A stretch of 64,000 nucleotides of DNA from Leptospira biflexa serovar Patoc strain 'Patoc 1 (Paris)' (GCF_000017685.1 NC_010844.1:1-64000); one strand, 5' to 3'; positions 43,454 to 53,100 are shown, numbered from the stretch's first letter. The notes: generated from the sequence alone by a model not told the origin. A program made the numbers and translations.

Positions 43454-46400
43454 CTACACCTCCAACTCCGGCAGTCCCTTCACAATCTTCATCGTTTCCA
43501 AACTCACCGTAATCACTCTCTGAAACAATTCCAACGGATACTTGGGATTGTTTTCCTTTTCGATCCCCCATAGATTCGCATCATTCACGATCCCACTGTC
43601 CTTATCTGTCTTCACACAATACCGTTCGATAATCCATTCGAGTGCTGGTTTGCCGTTCACAACGTACTCATAGGCTTCGATAGGAATGTCTGTGATGGTG
43701 ATAAACTCATTGTAGATCACAATGGATAGGTCTTTTTCCTTTCCGTTTTTTGCGACCTTCATTTGGGTCACATGATAGTGTTCGGGTAACAATTTGGTTT
43801 TGGTGGTGACAAGTTTAACAGGATGGGGTGTTACCTTCTCATACCCAATGTGCAGTTCGGCAAGAGAACGCCCCGCTTTGCTAAACGCCCAGAAGTCCTT
43901 GGGGTCTTTCACACGCGGAATCCTTGGCAGTTCCTTACTCAAGTTATCCGCATACTTTTCGCGATAAGTCGGTGAATGGAGAAGGCCATATACATAGTAA
44001 AAGATATCTTCTTTGGTGATGGTTTCTTTCGGATAGGCTTCTTGGAAATGATTCAGACCCGCATCGGTAATGGCATGTCGACGCTTGGGTTCTTTATTGT
44101 CCATAGTAGATTTGGATTTGGCAAAAAGACCATCTTCGTTTGGTTCTTCGATAGAATTGGATTCGTCTGTATCGTAAATATAGAGGGGGAAACACTGGGA
44201 TTTGGAAATCAGTTCTAAATCGGGAATTGTATTCGATACCAAAGAAGAGAATTCTTTTGTAGAGCCAATTCCAGTGACACAAATAACAATGTTTTCACTT
44301 TTACTGTCAGGAAAAATTTTTGGAATTTGTAACACCCTTTCTATTAAAGATCGATTAAAATAAATATATTCTTTCGTAAATGGTCGATACAATCCTGTTC
44401 TTAGAGATGTAGATTCAAATTTTAATTGTTTTCCTTTTGAAATTTCGTTTTTAAGATTTACTGTCCAACTAATTTTCGTTGAATCTAAATTCACAAAATT
44501 TGAAATATCTTGTTGCCTATTATCAGATCCAGACAGATTTAGCTTTTGATACCTGTCCAATTCTAAATTATAAAAATTTATATTCTTCTTAATATTATTT
44601 GTTAGATTATCTTTTGAAAAATTGTAAACCCATGCATCTCTGTTTGTCGAAATTCCCAAAGAGTAATTCTCAAACAATACCTCTCTCATTTTGTCTTTCT
44701 TATCACCTAACGAGATAAATTCCCCAAAATTATCATCCCTTTGCCCGATCCAATCATCATGTTTGTCAGGAATAATTTCTGTCCAACCCACTTGGAAGCT
44801 GATTCCCTGGATACTGCCAAATACATTTAATTTCTCTAACTTTTGTTCGCGAGTAAGGTAATCTCCAATATCATGGAGGAAGATTTTGCCAGATTCCTTT
44901 GCTTTTGGATTTTTGACAAAGATGGTGATGGCGATGGGTGCTCGACTCCCTGAACCAAAGAGTTTCCCTCCTTCTTTCCGAGAGAGTTCTCCGGATGTCC
45001 TTTGGTTGCCACGTAAATGAAAGATGTACAAAGTGCTAAACTCTTCCTGCAGACATTTGCGTAGTCCATCCATCGCATTAGCTTCAATAAAACTTGCGTT
45101 CGTGATAAATCCCATCACCCCACTGTCTCCAATTCGATCACTCGCCCAACGAATCGCGCGGATATAGGAATCATATAAATTCTTTTGAAGAGAAGCTTTG
45201 GAATGTTTCGCATAGGTTGCTTCAATACGGGAATCCAAACCAGGATATTTTACGTTTTGGTTGTTGTCATTGGCACTGGTCTGCCCTGCCGAATAAGGTG
45301 GGTTACAAACAATCACTTGGACGTTTTGGGATTTTTGTTTCATCCGCCTTTCGCTATTGTCGGGGAGGAAATGACTAATCATATCATCCTTTTCAAAAAG
45401 CTGGAAAGTGTCGGTAAGAAGCATTCCTCCGAACGGAGTGTATGGCTCTCCCGTAACCGTGTGATAGGTAGACTCGATATTGATGGACGCAATATAGTAG
45501 GCAAGTAGGACAATCTCATTGGCATGGAGTCCGTTTTTGTATTTGCGGATAAGTTCTTCTTTAGTCAAAAGCCCCGATTGCATCAGGCGCGTGAGAAAGG
45601 TTCCCGTGCCTGTAAAGGGGTCAAGCACCTGCACACTATCATCCCCAAATTGTAAACCAAACTCGGATTGTAGAACATCGGCCACAGAATGGAGAATAAA
45701 ATCTACGGCCTCCACAGGAGTATAGACAATGCCAAGGCGCTCGGATAACTTCGGGAAGGCGTTACTAAAAAATTTATCATAAAGTTCTAAGATGATTTTT
45801 TGGCGACCTTCGGCATTAGTAATGCCTGAGGCACGCATTTTGACTGATTCATAAAATCGTTGTAAGGTGTCCCTTTCCTTTTCTAAATGGTGTTCTTGCA
45901 AAATCCCAAGGATATTGTCCATTGCCTTGGAGACGGCATTTTGTTTGGTAAACTCTTCATTTTGGAACAGGGCATCAAAGACTGGTTTTGTGATCAGGTG
46001 TTGGGCTAACATCTCCACAACTTCCTCATCGGTGATGCTATCGTTTAGATCGTCCCGCAGTTCTTCCGCAAAGTCATGGAAGGCTTCGATTTCTTTTTTG
46101 TTTTTAGGTTCCCCAATGATGGCCTTAATTCGAGAGATATGGGTACCTGCAATTTTGGCAATGTCGTTGGCCCAATCTTCCCAGTGTTGGCGGTTCCCAC
46201 ATTTTTGCACCACCTTGGCATAGATGGCCATCTCAATGGTTCCAATTTCAAATTGTAATCCACGTTGATCAGCCTCTTTTGAATTCGGATATTTGGTGTT
46301 TGGTGTCTTTCCTAAGGAATCACCTCCGCGTGCCAATTTTTCCCGACCATCATTCTTTTCCTTTTTCTTTCCAATTTTATCGGTGATGGCAATGACTTCC

Positions 46401-48397
46401 ATTTTATGGATATCAGGACCATTAATTTCGAGTTTGTTGACCATAGCATCAAACCGGTCGTCATGAGAACGAAGGGCCTGTAATACCTGCCAAACCACTT
46501 TATAGGTTTTATTGTCGTTTAGGGCTTCATGTGGTTCAATGCCAGCAGGAATCACCACGGGTAAAATTACATAACCTCGTTTTTTGCCAGGTGCATTTCG
46601 CATCACACGGCCCACAGACTGCACAACATCCACTTGGGAATTGCGCGGTGTTAAAAATAAAACAGCATCAAGTGCTGGAACATCCACTCCTTCCGACAAA
46701 CACCTAACATTACTTAAAATTCGACAGACATTCTCTTCTGTTTCTGATTTGAGCCATTGCAGTTTAGCTTCCTTTTCTCCTGCATTCATTCCTCCATCCA
46801 CATGTTCGGCTTCACAAAGGAGTGGGTGTGGATTTTCTTCTTTTTCTTGGTAGGCGCGCACTACTTCGGCAAACATATTGGCAATTACCTTTGAACTAAC
46901 CTTATGGGTTTTGGCACCTGCTTGGTAGTTGATCACCTGACAAAACGCAACGGCCCGTTTCATAGAATCTTCCTCACGTAGAGAATTTTCCTTGGAGCCT
47001 TGTTTGCTGAGAGCCTTCCAACATCCAATGATTTTGGCTGCATCATCAACTTTAATTTGTTTGTCTTCATCGGCCAAAAGTTTTTGTAACCTGGCATTCA
47101 CATGGTCTTCGTCTACCGCAAGGACAATCACTTTGTAATCCACTAAGAGTTCACGACTCACAGCCGTGGAAAAGTTGATCACATAGAGTTCCTTTCCAAA
47201 CAGTGTTTCATCATCCATCGAACAAAGAGTGACATTGTCTTTTTCCGCACTGGCTTTCGCTATATCTCCAAAAATGCGAGGAGTAGCAGTCATATACAAT
47301 CGTTTGGTCGCCTTAAGAAACTTATCATCATGTACTTTTACAAAATGACTTTCTTCTTGGCTTTCGAATGTGGCACCGGTCGTCCGATGCGCCTCATCAC
47401 AGATCACTAAATCAAATTCACCGAGTTTGTATTTTTTCTGAGCTTCACTTAAAACATCAATTGAGTGGTAGGTGGAGAACACCACACTCATGTGTGAATC
47501 ATCATGTATCTTTTGAAATTCTTCGCTGAGGCGTTTTGCATCCGTTGTGGCGGGATACTGTAATTCATGTTCAATTGTTTCAACTACATCTTCATTTTTG
47601 TCCTTCTTTTTGCCAACTTCCGAATCCGAACAGACGGCAAATGAGTGGAGTGGAATCTCACTTTCTTGAGTCCATTCGGTAAGTGATTGGGATAACAAAG
47701 AAAGACTCGGAACAAGGAATAACACCCGTTTGCCTCTGCCAGCAACTGATTCCGCAATTTTTAAACTGGTAAAAGTTTTTCCAGTCCCGCAGGCCATGAT
47801 GAGTTTGCCACGATCAGCGGTTTTTAAACCACCCACAACAGAAACGAGAGCTTCCTTTTGGTGGTCCCTAAGTTTTTTAGATTCTTTAAAACATACCTTT
47901 TCTTTTGCTTGGTACTTCGACCAATCGATGGCACTGTTCTCTAAATGGTAGAGATCAATTTTGGTGACAGGTGGAGTTTGGTTTAGAAGTGCATTCTCTG
48001 CATGTTCTGACCAATGGTTGGTAGTGGATACTATGATTCGTTTGACAAAAGGTTTTTGACCAGAAGCTGTAAAAAAGCTATCGATATCCGATTTTTGGAT
48101 TTTATAATCTGGATCGTAGAACTTACATTGAATAGCATGAATCTCTCCTGTGCTTCGAGTTTTTGCGACAATGTCGATCCCAACATCTCTTGCATCCTTT
48201 CCTTCTAACTTAGCCCAATCGGAATACATCCAAACATCGGAATAATAATCTTTATAATATGGTTCATTTCTAAAATAGGTTTGAATCAGTTCTTCAAAAT
48301 AAGTTCCCTTTTCTCGTTCGGTCTTGGAAGCATTACGAAATTGAAATAAAATGGATAATAACGGAGAGTGAATGTCTTTTTTAAGTGATTCTTTCAT
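43454..48397 (-). CDS. Type ISP restriction-modification enzyme
   Basis: 1647-residue single-chain enzyme of the LlaGI/LlaBIII type. Order: Mrr-like PD-(D/E)XK nuclease (residues ~50-110: DVGIDIVAK, then HAIQCKFYDP); a superfamily 2 helicase/translocase with MACGTGKTFTSLK near 200, VICDEAHRTTGATF near 332, TATPRIFGD, and QSVGRVMRNAPGKKRG near 590; a helical coupler; an N6-adenine methyltransferase with DPFTGTGTFLTRL near 925 and VCNPPYSAGQ near 1027; and a C-terminal target-recognition region (~1200-1647). All catalytic motifs look intact and the frame is open, so it is probably active. It methylates host sites and, on meeting unmethylated sites, translocates and cleaves. It heads an operon with tcmP and the Gp37/Gp68 gene. 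Composition is more GC-rich than the genes after it. Confidence 0.92.
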   Translation of the reverse strand: MKESLKKDIHSPLLSILFQFRNASKTEREKGTYFEELIQTYFRNEPYYKDYYSDVWMYSDWAKLEGKDARDVGIDIVAKTRSTGEIHAIQCKFYDPDYKIQKSDIDSFFTASGQKPFVKRIIVSTTNHWSEHAENALLNQTPPVTKIDLYHLENSAIDWSKYQAKEKVCFKESKKLRDHQKEALVSVVGGLKTADRGKLIMACGTGKTFTSLKIAESVAGRGKRVLFLVPSLSLLSQSLTEWTQESEIPLHSFAVCSDSEVGKKKDKNEDVVETIEHELQYPATTDAKRLSEEFQKIHDDSHMSVVFSTYHSIDVLSEAQKKYKLGEFDLVICDEAHRTTGATFESQEESHFVKVHDDKFLKATKRLYMTATPRIFGDIAKASAEKDNVTLCSMDDETLFGKELYVINFSTAVSRELLVDYKVIVLAVDEDHVNARLQKLLADEDKQIKVDDAAKIIGCWKALSKQGSKENSLREEDSMKRAVAFCQVINYQAGAKTHKVSSKVIANMFAEVVRAYQEKEENPHPLLCEAEHVDGGMNAGEKEAKLQWLKSETEENVCRILSNVRCLSEGVDVPALDAVLFLTPRNSQVDVVQSVGRVMRNAPGKKRGYVILPVVIPAGIEPHEALNDNKTYKVVWQVLQALRSHDDRFDAMVNKLEINGPDIHKMEVIAITDKIGKKKEKNDGREKLARGGDSLGKTPNTKYPNSKEADQRGLQFEIGTIEMAIYAKVVQKCGNRQHWEDWANDIAKIAGTHISRIKAIIGEPKNKKEIEAFHDFAEELRDDLNDSITDEEVVEMLAQHLITKPVFDALFQNEEFTKQNAVSKAMDNILGILQEHHLEKERDTLQRFYESVKMRASGITNAEGRQKIILELYDKFFSNAFPKLSERLGIVYTPVEAVDFILHSVADVLQSEFGLQFGDDSVQVLDPFTGTGTFLTRLMQSGLLTKEELIRKYKNGLHANEIVLLAYYIASINIESTYHTVTGEPYTPFGGMLLTDTFQLFEKDDMISHFLPDNSERRMKQKSQNVQVIVCNPPYSAGQTSANDNNQNVKYPGLDSRIEATYAKHSKASLQKNLYDSYIRAIRWASDRIGDSGVMGFITNASFIEANAMDGLRKCLQEEFSTLYIFHLRGNQRTSGELSRKEGGKLFGSGSRAPIAITIFVKNPKAKESGKIFLHDIGDYLTREQKLEKLNVFGSIQGISFQVGWTEIIPDKHDDWIGQRDDNFGEFISLGDKKDKMREVLFENYSLGISTNRDAWVYNFSKDNLTNNIKKNINFYNLELDRYQKLNLSGSDNRQQDISNFVNLDSTKISWTVNLKNEISKGKQLKFESTSLRTGLYRPFTKEYIYFNRSLIERVLQIPKIFPDSKSENIVICVTGIGSTKEFSSLVSNTIPDLELISKSQCFPLYIYDTDESNSIEEPNEDGLFAKSKSTMDNKEPKRRHAITDAGLNHFQEAYPKETITKEDIFYYVYGLLHSPTYREKYADNLSKELPRIPRVKDPKDFWAFSKAGRSLAELHIGYEKVTPHPVKLVTTKTKLLPEHYHVTQMKVAKNGKEKDLSIVIYNEFITITDIPIEAYEYVVNGKPALEWIIERYCVKTDKDSGIVNDANLWGIEKENNPKYPLELFQRVITVSLETMKIVKGLPELEV

Positions 48398-49220
48398 TTA
48401 GATAGATTACCTTTCAGGTAGGACAAAACAAAGTCTAACGAGGATTCGATTAGCGAAAAGAAGAAAATTTTTCGAGCTCCATTAATAATCAATTTGAATT
48501 GTACCGCAACCCACTACTAGAAACTGCGTTTGGTTTAAACAAAACTAAACATATCTTTTCAACTCTAAGGTATCAATATTTCGAATTCTTGCTCTCGAAT
48601 TTTTCATCATTTCTCGTGAGAGGTGAATCCATCACAATCCCTTTCTGTAGCTCATGGGGCGGAGCTATACCCTCATAGTTTTTCATCTTCCAATCCTCAC
48701 TCCCCTTCCCACCAAAACTACCCTCTACTACTCGTGAATGTCGCAGTCGATTCTTGGTTCAAAGAAAATCGAGTTCGATCCCAATTTTTTTCTTCGTAAT
48801 ATTTTCCTAAAAATATTTTTTTTAAGCTAAAAGTTAAATGGATTCCCTTGTCATTGGAATCCATATCTCCATTGATCCTAAACGGGAACGCAATAGCGGA
48901 ACTCCAAGCCATTCATCTCCGTTTCGAATACAAACGGAATCAATCATATATGGATAAAAATTTCTCCAAATATCGATAATCTGATGAATCAGCTTTTTAC
49001 ATCCTGAAATGATAGAATTTTATTAAAATATACCCGATTTGTTCCAATTTTTGGTATAAAATAGCCTATTTTCACCCAAACGGAACGATTTCCTAAAAAA
49101 ACTAAAAAAATATCCCCTTTCCCCAATTTTTTTTTAGGAAATATCGATAAATCGCAAAAGGAGTTCTCCGATATCCGAAAACTTTGTAAAATCTAGGTAA
49201 TTCAAATAAGGAGAATAGAT
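48398..49220. other. Gap with hairpins and repeats upstream of the HUH island
   Basis: No convincing gene in 820 bp. It contains TAGCTC/GAGCTA arms (48648-48667), an AT-rich stretch with ATATCGATAA at about 48975 and 49141, and GTTCTCCGATATCCG (49163-49175), which recurs with one change at 49932-49946. A 64-codon minus-strand frame at 48718-48912 shows no recognisable protein. The repeats may belong to the replication region of the adjacent HUH element. Confidence 0.4.
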
Positions 49221-49607
49221 ATGATAAATCTATTAGAATCAAAAGAAGAGAATATTCTGACCCAAGAGCAAATTCAAAGTGCTGTGATGATTATCCAGGC
49301 ATTGCATAAAAGAAAAGATAGTTTCCAGATCCTTTTCCCTGAACTATCAGCCGAAAAACAGAATGCTCTGCACTTTATTAGTGAAGGGAAAAGCTATCGC
49401 GAGGCTGCATTGATCATAAAAAGGAATCATACGATCATTACGCAATGGTCGAAAAATGATCCAAAATTCAAACAAGCTCTTGATGAAGTTAAAATGGAGA
49501 TCCAAAAATCCATTCGCCTGAAAGAGATGCTAAGTCAGGCAGTAAATGAAATGAAAACCTCCACTTCACAAAATAATGAAGATTTGAGGACCCAAGCCAT
49601 TCAATAG
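49221..49607 (+). CDS. Small HTH protein of the HUH island
   Basis: 128 residues, preceded by AAGGAG. The middle contains a helix-turn-helix, YREAALIIKRNHTIITQWSKNDPKFKQAL, similar in style to phage terminase small subunits and phBC6A51-like DNA-binding proteins. Helical and charged at both ends, with no membrane segment. It lies between the two copies of GTTCTCCGATAT-CG and upstream of the HUH protein, so it is a candidate regulator or replication accessory factor. Confidence 0.65.
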   Translation: MINLLESKEENILTQEQIQSAVMIIQALHKRKDSFQILFPELSAEKQNALHFISEGKSYREAALIIKRNHTIITQWSKNDPKFKQALDEVKMEIQKSIRLKEMLSQAVNEMKTSTSQNNEDLRTQAIQ

Positions 49608-49696
49608 ACTCTCTCTTTTTAGATTCCCTGATTTCTTTTCAGGTGAACTCTAATAGTTGCAGCAATTGCAGCACATAATTCGCGTTTGTGTAAGTG

Positions 49697-49730
49697 GGGG
49701 TTTCTCCGAGTATATACTCGGAAGAACCCC
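49697..49730. repeat. 34-nt near-perfect hairpin
   Basis: Arms of 17 nt, GGGGTTTCTCCGAGTAT and its partner ATACTCGGAAGAACCCC, with one mismatch and one G-T pair; the centre CCGAGTATATACTCGG is a perfect 16-bp palindrome. It lies 90 nt after the small HTH gene. It could be a terminator (but there is no direct U-tract), a regulator operator, or a cruciform nicking site for the HUH protein. The surrounding gap (49608-50087) also has 9-bp tandem units (TTGCAGCAA then TTGCAGCAC near 49655; AATGCATCA then AATGCAGCA near 49770) and a hairpin ATATCGG-TTCT-CCGATAT (49926-49943). Confidence 0.6.
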
Positions 49731-50087
49731 GGAAATAAAAAAATCCAACCTATTAATTCCAATACTAAATGCATCAAATGCAGCAGTATGAAATCAAATT
49801 ACATAAGTTTATTATAATAATATCAATTACCAGATTTTTAAGACCTCGTTTTATGAAGTTAATAATTTGAGTTTATAAAATTTTTTTTCGTACAGTAAAA
49901 ATGAAAAAAATTCCAAAAATATGCGATATCGGTTCTCCGATATTCGATTTTTTTATAGAATTTAGTCAAGGCGATCACTTGGCGACCTAAAAGACCTCCT
50001 TTTGAAAACCCCAGAAAGTGCGATGACCCAAAGTCTTCGTGATCTGTTGTCGGACTTTCGAAATTTTTTAAAGCGGGAGGACCGTAT

Positions 50088-51065
50088 ATGGTCGAGCTAT
50101 GTCTACAGAAATTAGCGGAAGAAAGGTTTAAGAGGAACAGGATAGTCAATATCTGTGAAGGAAGATGGGATAAACTTCAAAGAGAGTACGGAAAAGAATC
50201 GATGAACATAAGAGATGTTAAACGAGTCACTAACCGTATAACTTGGAATCGCCTTAAGAAGTACAATCAGAAAAACCATGAAGTATATAGTAAGATCGGA
50301 TACATGGGATATGCATTTACAATCACCAGAGGAGACAAAGTAGCTGATATGAAGGAATTAAAAGTAGCTCTTGAGAATACATTAAAAAAGCTCAATTTCG
50401 AAATATATAAGAATAATATAAATGGATTAGAATTACCAAGCATGACCTTTGAAGGCAATTCAATTGATAGAAAATACAATCCGCACCTCCATGGTTATGT
50501 TTTAATCCCGAAAGGAGAAGTGAGAAACTTTAAGAGGAAACTAAGAGAAGAATTAACAAAACCATTGTTCAATCTCCCAAAAGAAAATGGTCCTAGAAGG
50601 AAACCAAATAAGCTATGGATGCAGAAAATAAAAGGAGATGGTGTCGCATACTTTGGATACTGCGGACGAGAAGAATCACCTGAACATGGCCAAGAACTGG
50701 ATAAACTTGATTGGGATTTGTCTTCCTTTGGATTTGTATCAGAACCTAACCACAAAAGGAGCAAACGCCTCATGAAGAGAATTTATCGCAGATTCCCTGA
50801 GACAGAACTCAATTCTGAATTATTCCATCGTGTCATTTGCATGTTGCACTGGATCCATAAACGAAACTCTATGCCTTATTATTTAAGAACGTTTATTCCT
50901 CCTTTTGAAACATTCAGTTTCCCTAAGGAACAAAAGAAAAGTTCTAACCCGCACCAAACCAAAGAACCGATTCTCACTAGCATTCCAGTTTCAGACACGA
51001 ATTCCCATGATGAAATCGTTTGGAACCAATGCAGCACCCATAGAAATTCAATCCCTGTGAACTGA
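50088..51065 (+). CDS. HUH-type replication/relaxase-like protein
   Basis: 325 residues. Motif 1-like GYAFTITRGD (about residues 73-82), HUH motif NPHLHGYVLIPKGE (His-x-His near 132-134), and a Tyr-containing motif 3, GVAYFGYCGREES (about 185-197), appear in the order of rolling-circle Rep proteins. N-terminal ~60 residues are basic and may bind DNA; the C-terminus from ~285 is Ser/Thr/Pro-rich. Such enzymes nick one strand at a hairpin origin. Hairpins and short tandem repeats lie on both sides, suggesting an integrated rolling-circle plasmid, phage or HUH transposon. The alternative is a related but inactive phage protein. Confidence 0.6.
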   Translation: MVELCLQKLAEERFKRNRIVNICEGRWDKLQREYGKESMNIRDVKRVTNRITWNRLKKYNQKNHEVYSKIGYMGYAFTITRGDKVADMKELKVALENTLKKLNFEIYKNNINGLELPSMTFEGNSIDRKYNPHLHGYVLIPKGEVRNFKRKLREELTKPLFNLPKENGPRRKPNKLWMQKIKGDGVAYFGYCGREESPEHGQELDKLDWDLSSFGFVSEPNHKRSKRLMKRIYRRFPETELNSELFHRVICMLHWIHKRNSMPYYLRTFIPPFETFSFPKEQKKSSNPHQTKEPILTSIPVSDTNSHDEIVWNQCSTHRNSIPVN

Positions 51066-51092
51066 ATCCCTCTGCTGTATTTGGTGTAAAAA

Positions 51093-51143
51093 TTCGACAA
51101 TTTCGACAAATTCGACAGATAACGAGTCGGTTTTGTCGAATTT
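51093..51143. repeat. 9-bp tandem repeats and hairpin after the HUH gene
   Basis: TTCGACAA, TTCGACAA, TTCGACAG at 51093, 51102 and 51111, exactly 9 bp apart, and an inverted TTGTCGAA at 51133-51140. The last unit and the inverted copy form a 10-bp perfect stem, AAATTCGACA/TGTCGAATTT. It resembles iterons next to an origin hairpin, or a terminator with duplicated arms. Confidence 0.55.
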
Positions 51144-51204
51144 TAGAGATGGATTTTCTTTCCTAATCGAGATTAGGTGCTGAAAATGCTGTACGCAGTC
51201 AAAT

Positions 51205-51726
51205 TCAATTATGATTCAGTTGGTTAAATTTATGTTTATCCAATTGATTATGTTTGGAATTTCGATTGAACTTTTGTTTATTTTTTACAATTAGTCCTAA
51301 CTCTTTATCAGATTCAAATTGTTTCATAAATTTACTTTGCCTGTTTGTATCAATTTTTGAAAACTTTGAATAGGTTCGGATCGCAAGTTTTCGAAGATGC
51401 GTATTTTCGTGAGTGTCCTCGATTGTTTTTTCAAGAGCACTCCCACTTGTAGGGCTTTGGTACAATTCCAATAATTGTATCGCTCTGGCTCTGATGAATA
51501 CAAAGCTATCTTTGGATTGGACAATTTTTATCAAATATGGTAAGGGAGCGTCTGTCACCTTTCGAATTCTTTCTTGGTAGATTTCTACTTCTTCTTGGTG
51601 GTGAGGATTCGAAATCATTTCTTTGATCGTTTGGTATTTTTGGTAATCCAAATCATTTGCTTCCATCGGGATAAAAAAGAAGGTAGTGACACTTACAATG
51701 ATGAATTGAAATAGAGAATTTTTCAT
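51205..51726 (-). CDS. Secreted HEAT-like protein coupled to a metalloprotease
   Basis: 173 residues with a signal peptide (SLFQFIIVSVTTFFFIPMEA). The mature part has helical pairs of HEAT type (LPYLIKIVQSKDSFVFIRARAIQLLELY, SALEKTIEDTHENTHLRKLAIRTYSKFS). The C-terminal 30 residues are Asn/Lys/Gln-rich and probably disordered. Its ATG directly follows the stop codon of the metzincin gene with no gap, so they are translationally coupled. Possibly a partner or inhibitor of that protease; no direct evidence. Confidence 0.7.
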   Translation of the reverse strand: MKNSLFQFIIVSVTTFFFIPMEANDLDYQKYQTIKEMISNPHHQEEVEIYQERIRKVTDAPLPYLIKIVQSKDSFVFIRARAIQLLELYQSPTSGSALEKTIEDTHENTHLRKLAIRTYSKFSKIDTNRQSKFMKQFESDKELGLIVKNKQKFNRNSKHNQLDKHKFNQLNHN

Positions 51727-53100
51727 TTAATACACCAAAGGATTCAATCTGAGAATCCATCCCTGTTCCGCGGTGATATCTCCCTGCGTGAAACCAACTG
51801 CTCCAGACCAAAACATCATATTTTTCCCACCTGAGTCGGATCCACCTCCCCCCAAACATTCATTCAAATCCATAACCCCATTGAAATTGAAATCATTCGA
51901 TATATGACAGGTAGGTGTGTCTCTGAGTGGATCTTTATTTGCGATAGATCCATTATCTCCTATAGCTTCAGTGACATGCCACAATCCTAAAAAGTGTCCA
52001 GCTTCATGAGATAATGTTTCACCAAGTAACATTTGCTCATCGAATGCCAGTAGATCTCCAGAATTTGTAAACAACCTGTGAGCATCCACAAATACAGCAA
52101 TCCCTGATTGTTTCGTTCCGAGGAGAGTCGCAGGTCCAGGGATTCCACCTGACACACCTAAGACGCCACCATACTGGAGTTCACTTTTGACAATGAAAAC
52201 ATTTAGCGCATTCGGTTTGCCGATGAAACTTGTTGTTTGAAACAAACCCCCGAGACTTCCTGGATATCCATTTTCAGTGCTAAGATCAAAAAGCATATCA
52301 TAACCATCTAATTCTGCAGAAATAACAGAAACATTGAGATTGATTCTGACTGAGGATTTTGAAAAATTTTCTCGCCATCGATTCATTGCTACATCGATTG
52401 CTTGTTCCGTTTGGATAGGGTATGCTTGGCCTAAACTTCCATTCACAAATATAAGATTCACATCTAAAGTTTTTTCTGATGACCAAAAATGGTTTAGCCC
52501 ACTCATAAAACTAAATGCTTCTGATGTTTGAAAATTGGATTCATCAATGTCCAATTTCCGACAGGAATTGATGAAGGTTGCCTTCGCACCGGAAGGATTT
52601 TCGAAATTAAAATCAACTCCTAAGGGTTGCGAAAATTCTCCAGTGTTTACAATGGTAACTGCTGGATCAGTTGCATACGAAGTATCCTTTGCATAAGGTA
52701 ACATCGAAGTATGAGTATTATATCCAATATAAGTTGCTGTGTCCTTATTTAAAAATCCAGTGTTATATTGATTTCGATCCAAATACCAGAAAGGAAATAA
52801 TCCTCCCAAGGCATGGTCAGAATTCTCTAAAATCACTTGGACCATAGGACTTCCTTGATTCAATGTGACTGGATAAATCGAAGAATATTGGAATACATTC
52901 CCATTGGGAGACCACGAACCAATGCTACTCGCTTGTATCGATTCAACTGTCGCACATGGGCCTGAATTGGAATTGAGTATCGAGTTGACGAGAAGGAGTG
53001 TTAAAATATTGTCTGGGACTCCCGATTCGGCTTTCGTTTTGACACAATCAGTTAGGAAGAGAAGGATAGAAAAAAGAATTAGGATTTGGTACTTTCGCAT
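51727..53100 (-). CDS. Metzincin lipoprotein (pappalysin/M43-like)
   Basis: 457 residues. The signal peptide ends LLFLTDC, a lipobox, so it is anchored in a membrane. The zinc site HEAGHFLGLWH (His365) fits HExxHxxGxxH of metzincins. After it comes the region DPLRDTPTCHISNDFNFNGVMDLNECLGG and a Met-turn, NMMFWSG, matching the M43 (pappalysin/cytophagalysin) layout of closely spaced Cys after the zinc motif. The N-terminal ~200 residues look like a beta-rich propeptide or binding domain. It probably cleaves extracellular proteins; the substrate is unknown. Directly upstream of the HEAT-like gene in one operon. Confidence 0.82.
   Translation of the reverse strand: MRKYQILILFSILLFLTDCVKTKAESGVPDNILTLLLVNSILNSNSGPCATVESIQASSIGSWSPNGNVFQYSSIYPVTLNQGSPMVQVILENSDHALGGLFPFWYLDRNQYNTGFLNKDTATYIGYNTHTSMLPYAKDTSYATDPAVTIVNTGEFSQPLGVDFNFENPSGAKATFINSCRKLDIDESNFQTSEAFSFMSGLNHFWSSEKTLDVNLIFVNGSLGQAYPIQTEQAIDVAMNRWRENFSKSSVRINLNVSVISAELDGYDMLFDLSTENGYPGSLGGLFQTTSFIGKPNALNVFIVKSELQYGGVLGVSGGIPGPATLLGTKQSGIAVFVDAHRLFTNSGDLLAFDEQMLLGETLSHEAGHFLGLWHVTEAIGDNGSIANKDPLRDTPTCHISNDFNFNGVMDLNECLGGGGSDSGGKNMMFWSGAVGFTQGDITAEQGWILRLNPLVY

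Noticed and set aside
43449..43571. N-terminal extension of TcmP
   Set aside because: The 40 residues overlap the R-M gene in another frame and are Gly/Asp-rich nonsense; the family start fits GTG 43448.
48718..48912. 64-codon minus-strand frame upstream of the HUH island
   Set aside because: No ribosome site, no family, and it runs through AT-rich low-complexity DNA.
49655..49790. CRISPR-like short repeats near 49655 and 49770
   Set aside because: Units are only 9 bp, without spacers of constant size, and no cas genes are present.
51111..51130. AGATAAC in the repeat after the HUH gene as an attC R'' box
   Set aside because: No complementary R' and the context is explained by the 9-bp tandem repeats.
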